Source of the DNA: an uncultured Gimesia sp.
GTDB lineage: Bacteria; Planctomycetota; Planctomycetia; Planctomycetales; Planctomycetaceae
Direction of reading: 5' to 3'
DNA: 35,374 nucleotides
Assembly (NCBI RefSeq): GCF_937910335.1
Contig: NZ_CALEMX010000350.1
Span: forward strand, 1-35,374
A program made the translations under genes and the position numbers. Below the pieces are notes generated by a model that saw only the letters and a list, made by a program, of their open reading frames with translations, was not told where the DNA came from and searched no databases. Below, piece by piece: positions 33,800 through 35,374 of the stretch. Every line of letters begins with the position of its first letter. Within the stretch, counting starts at the first letter, position 1.

Positions 33800-35374
33800 T
33801 TATTTTTTCCTCAACTGGACCTTGAGCCCGAAAACTTCTTCAAACAATGGTCCTTTTTCCACCAGTGCAATCTGTTCCAATGAAACATCTTCGACATGGG
33901 GGATGGAGATAATCAATTTTCCCTGCTTAATATCACATTCGATTTCTTTAACGCGTTGACTATAGGAAGAATCCAACGCATCAGCGACTCGCAGAATGGC
34001 AGCCATTTTGGTGATCGCAATACGATTTAAGCGATCTAATGTGGCATAGCCCGGATGGGTAGCTTTGGGGGAAGCCCTCCGGTGGTAGCGGGCGATTAAT
34101 GAAACCAGCAGCAGATCTGTCTGCCCTAGACCAAATAAATTTCCATTGCTGATTAAGTACATCGAGTGTTTATGGTAGCCACTTTGATTCACATAAATTC
34201 CAATTTCATGCAACAAGGCGGCAGTATATAACAACAGACGATTTCGCAATTCGAGTTTGTGCTCATTTTGCAGTGACTGGAACAGGGTGTCAGCTAGAAA
34301 TGCAACATGTCTGGCGTGTATTTCATCAAAGTCAAATCGCTTACCGAAATCAATGGTCGAACGGATAACCTGTCGATTGAATTCATCCGACCAGTTTTGC
34401 TGGTCTGCCATTTCTTTCAGCAGGCCATCTCGAAAATTTGCCTTGGTGACGTAAATGTGTTTTAACTGATAGGCTTCTGCCAGTTTCGTGTATGCCAGCA
34501 GTGCAGGTCCCAGAGTTTCGGCGTCGGTAAAGGAAAGATGGTAGTTTTGAACAAGTTGGTCTTCGTTTTTTTGTAAAATCTGATCTGTAAATTTGCTAAG
34601 TTCAGATACTTTGATTCGGTCCAGTTCGTCAGGTGAATTGGTAGGGTCAGGAATTTCATCTTCTGGTCGCAATTGGGACAGGGCAAACCTCACATCACCG
34701 CCGAGAACCACTAGTTTAATTGATTTATCACTTGGTACTTCATGTACGATTTGCTCGACAACACGCTCGATTTGATTTTCCATGATCGTACGTTCTTTGG
34801 ATAACGGAACGCGATACCCTTTCAGCATCTCGCGCAAACGCAGCGCCCCGAGTCGATAATTATTTGAGAATAAGACATCTCCATTTTGTACAAGTAAGAG
34901 TTCGGTCGTACCTCCCCCAATTTCAGTGACGATTGTTCGCGCCTCGTCAAGATTTGGCTTTGCTGTCAGATAAGGCCGAATTCCCTGATACGTGATCCGG
35001 TTCACTTCCGCTTCATCCAGAGGTGCAATTTCGAAACCGGTTGCGATAAAGATCCGGTCGGTAAAGACGAGACGATTGTCGGCCTCCCGAACAGCGCTGG
35101 TAGCGACGACGCGAATTTGATCATCGCTGGTAATCTGATATTCATCCAACCGTCGGCGGTAGCTCTTGAGAATTCTTACGCATTCCTCCATCGTCGTTTT
35201 TTGAATGTTACGCATCTGGAATGTGTCTTCGCCGAGAGTCACGGCTTGCGAGAGCTTCTCCAGCGTATTTACGCTTCCGTCCGCTTTGATTTCAGCGATC
35301 TCCATACGAATCGCACCGGTACCGATATCGATGACGGCAATCAAACGATTCGCAACCGTATCGGGGCGACTGGC
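33800..35374 (-). CDS. ppx: Exopolyphosphatase (Ppx/GppA family), cut at the window edge
   Basis: At least 524 residues; the 5' end lies outside. The first in-window start-like codon, TTG 35344, is not the real start because the frame continues open to the edge (reading ASRPDTVANR before LIAVIDIGTG). The actin-like ATPase fold shows phosphate loop VIDIGTGAIRMEI, ATSAVREADN and TEIGGGTTELLLV. From about residue 320 of the visible part comes an HD-like helical domain (ALLHEIGIYVNQSGYHKHS), as in E. coli PPX and GppA. It releases phosphate from polyphosphate ends or converts pppGpp; the two activities cannot be separated by sequence. The companion ppk gene follows directly, which favours exopolyphosphatase. 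Confidence 0.93.
   Translation of the reverse strand, partial: ASRPDTVANRLIAVIDIGTGAIRMEIAEIKADGSVNTLEKLSQAVTLGEDTFQMRNIQKTTMEECVRILKSYRRRLDEYQITSDDQIRVVATSAVREADNRLVFTDRIFIATGFEIAPLDEAEVNRITYQGIRPYLTAKPNLDEARTIVTEIGGGTTELLLVQNGDVLFSNNYRLGALRLREMLKGYRVPLSKERTIMENQIERVVEQIVHEVPSDKSIKLVVLGGDVRFALSQLRPEDEIPDPTNSPDELDRIKVSELSKFTDQILQKNEDQLVQNYHLSFTDAETLGPALLAYTKLAEAYQLKHIYVTKANFRDGLLKEMADQQNWSDEFNRQVIRSTIDFGKRFDFDEIHARHVAFLADTLFQSLQNEHKLELRNRLLLYTAALLHEIGIYVNQSGYHKHSMYLISNGNLFGLGQTDLLLVSLIARYHRRASPKATHPGYATLDRLNRIAITKMAAILRVADALDSSYSQRVKEIECDIKQGKLIISIPHVEDVSLEQIALVEKGPLFEEVFGLKVQLRKK

Noticed and set aside
33800-35344. TTG 35344 as start of the exopolyphosphatase gene
   Set aside because: The frame is open to the window edge with sensible sequence, so the real start lies outside.

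Overview
The window looks like a chromosomal segment of a planctomycete, probably a Gimesia-like member of the Planctomycetaceae. This is inferred from gene content: two secreted sulfatases, three Gfo/Idh/MocA oxidoreductases of which two carry twin-arginine signals, a secreted beta-propeller/SGNH protein, a leucine-rich-repeat lipoprotein, a PIG-L deacetylase, a very large outer-membrane efflux protein and moderate GC content. There are no rRNA or tRNA genes, CRISPR arrays, transposases or phage genes.

Layout. (1) 144-7514, plus strand: a MarR-type regulator followed by a complete MacAB-TolC-like tripartite efflux operon (outer-membrane channel, membrane-fusion protein with a C-terminal EF-hand pair, ATPase, permease), tightly packed with overlapping genes. 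(2) 7723-12659, plus: a secreted thioredoxin/NHL-repeat protein of the NHLRC2 type, a strong terminator, a small 2TM protein and a CopA-type copper P-type ATPase with YHS and heavy-metal-binding N-terminal domains. (3) 12673-18787: an esterase and a sulfatase on minus, divergent from a second sulfatase and a Tat-exported oxidoreductase on plus; probably sulfated-glycan catabolism. (4) 18842-26757, minus: LRR lipoprotein, propeller/SGNH fusion, glutamine-synthetase family enzyme, small c-type cytochrome, cupin, cytosolic oxidoreductase, HIT hydrolase and group II truncated haemoglobin. (5) 26943-31010: a secreted alpha/beta-hydrolase-like protein convergent with a DinB-family protein, then PIG-L deacetylase divergent from a Tat oxidoreductase. 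(6) 31603-35374, minus: polyphosphate kinase and an exopolyphosphatase cut by the right edge, the polyphosphate synthesis/degradation pair.

The most unusual spot is the 592-base gap 31011-31602. Beyond the terminator of the upstream plus-strand gene, the minus strand holds what looks like a self-contained small transcript: a 5' hairpin, a textbook Shine-Dalgarno sequence (AGGAGGTGAT) seven bases ahead of a 13-codon cysteine-rich ORF (MDSYCCSQKGGCS), a second hairpin that pairs better as minus-strand RNA because of a G-U pair, and an intrinsic terminator. This is a candidate undescribed micropeptide mRNA or dual-function small RNA; it rests on sequence inspection only.

Start codons were chosen from visible ribosome binding sites, so several genes are shorter than their longest open frame. 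Functions are from motif recognition without database searches.
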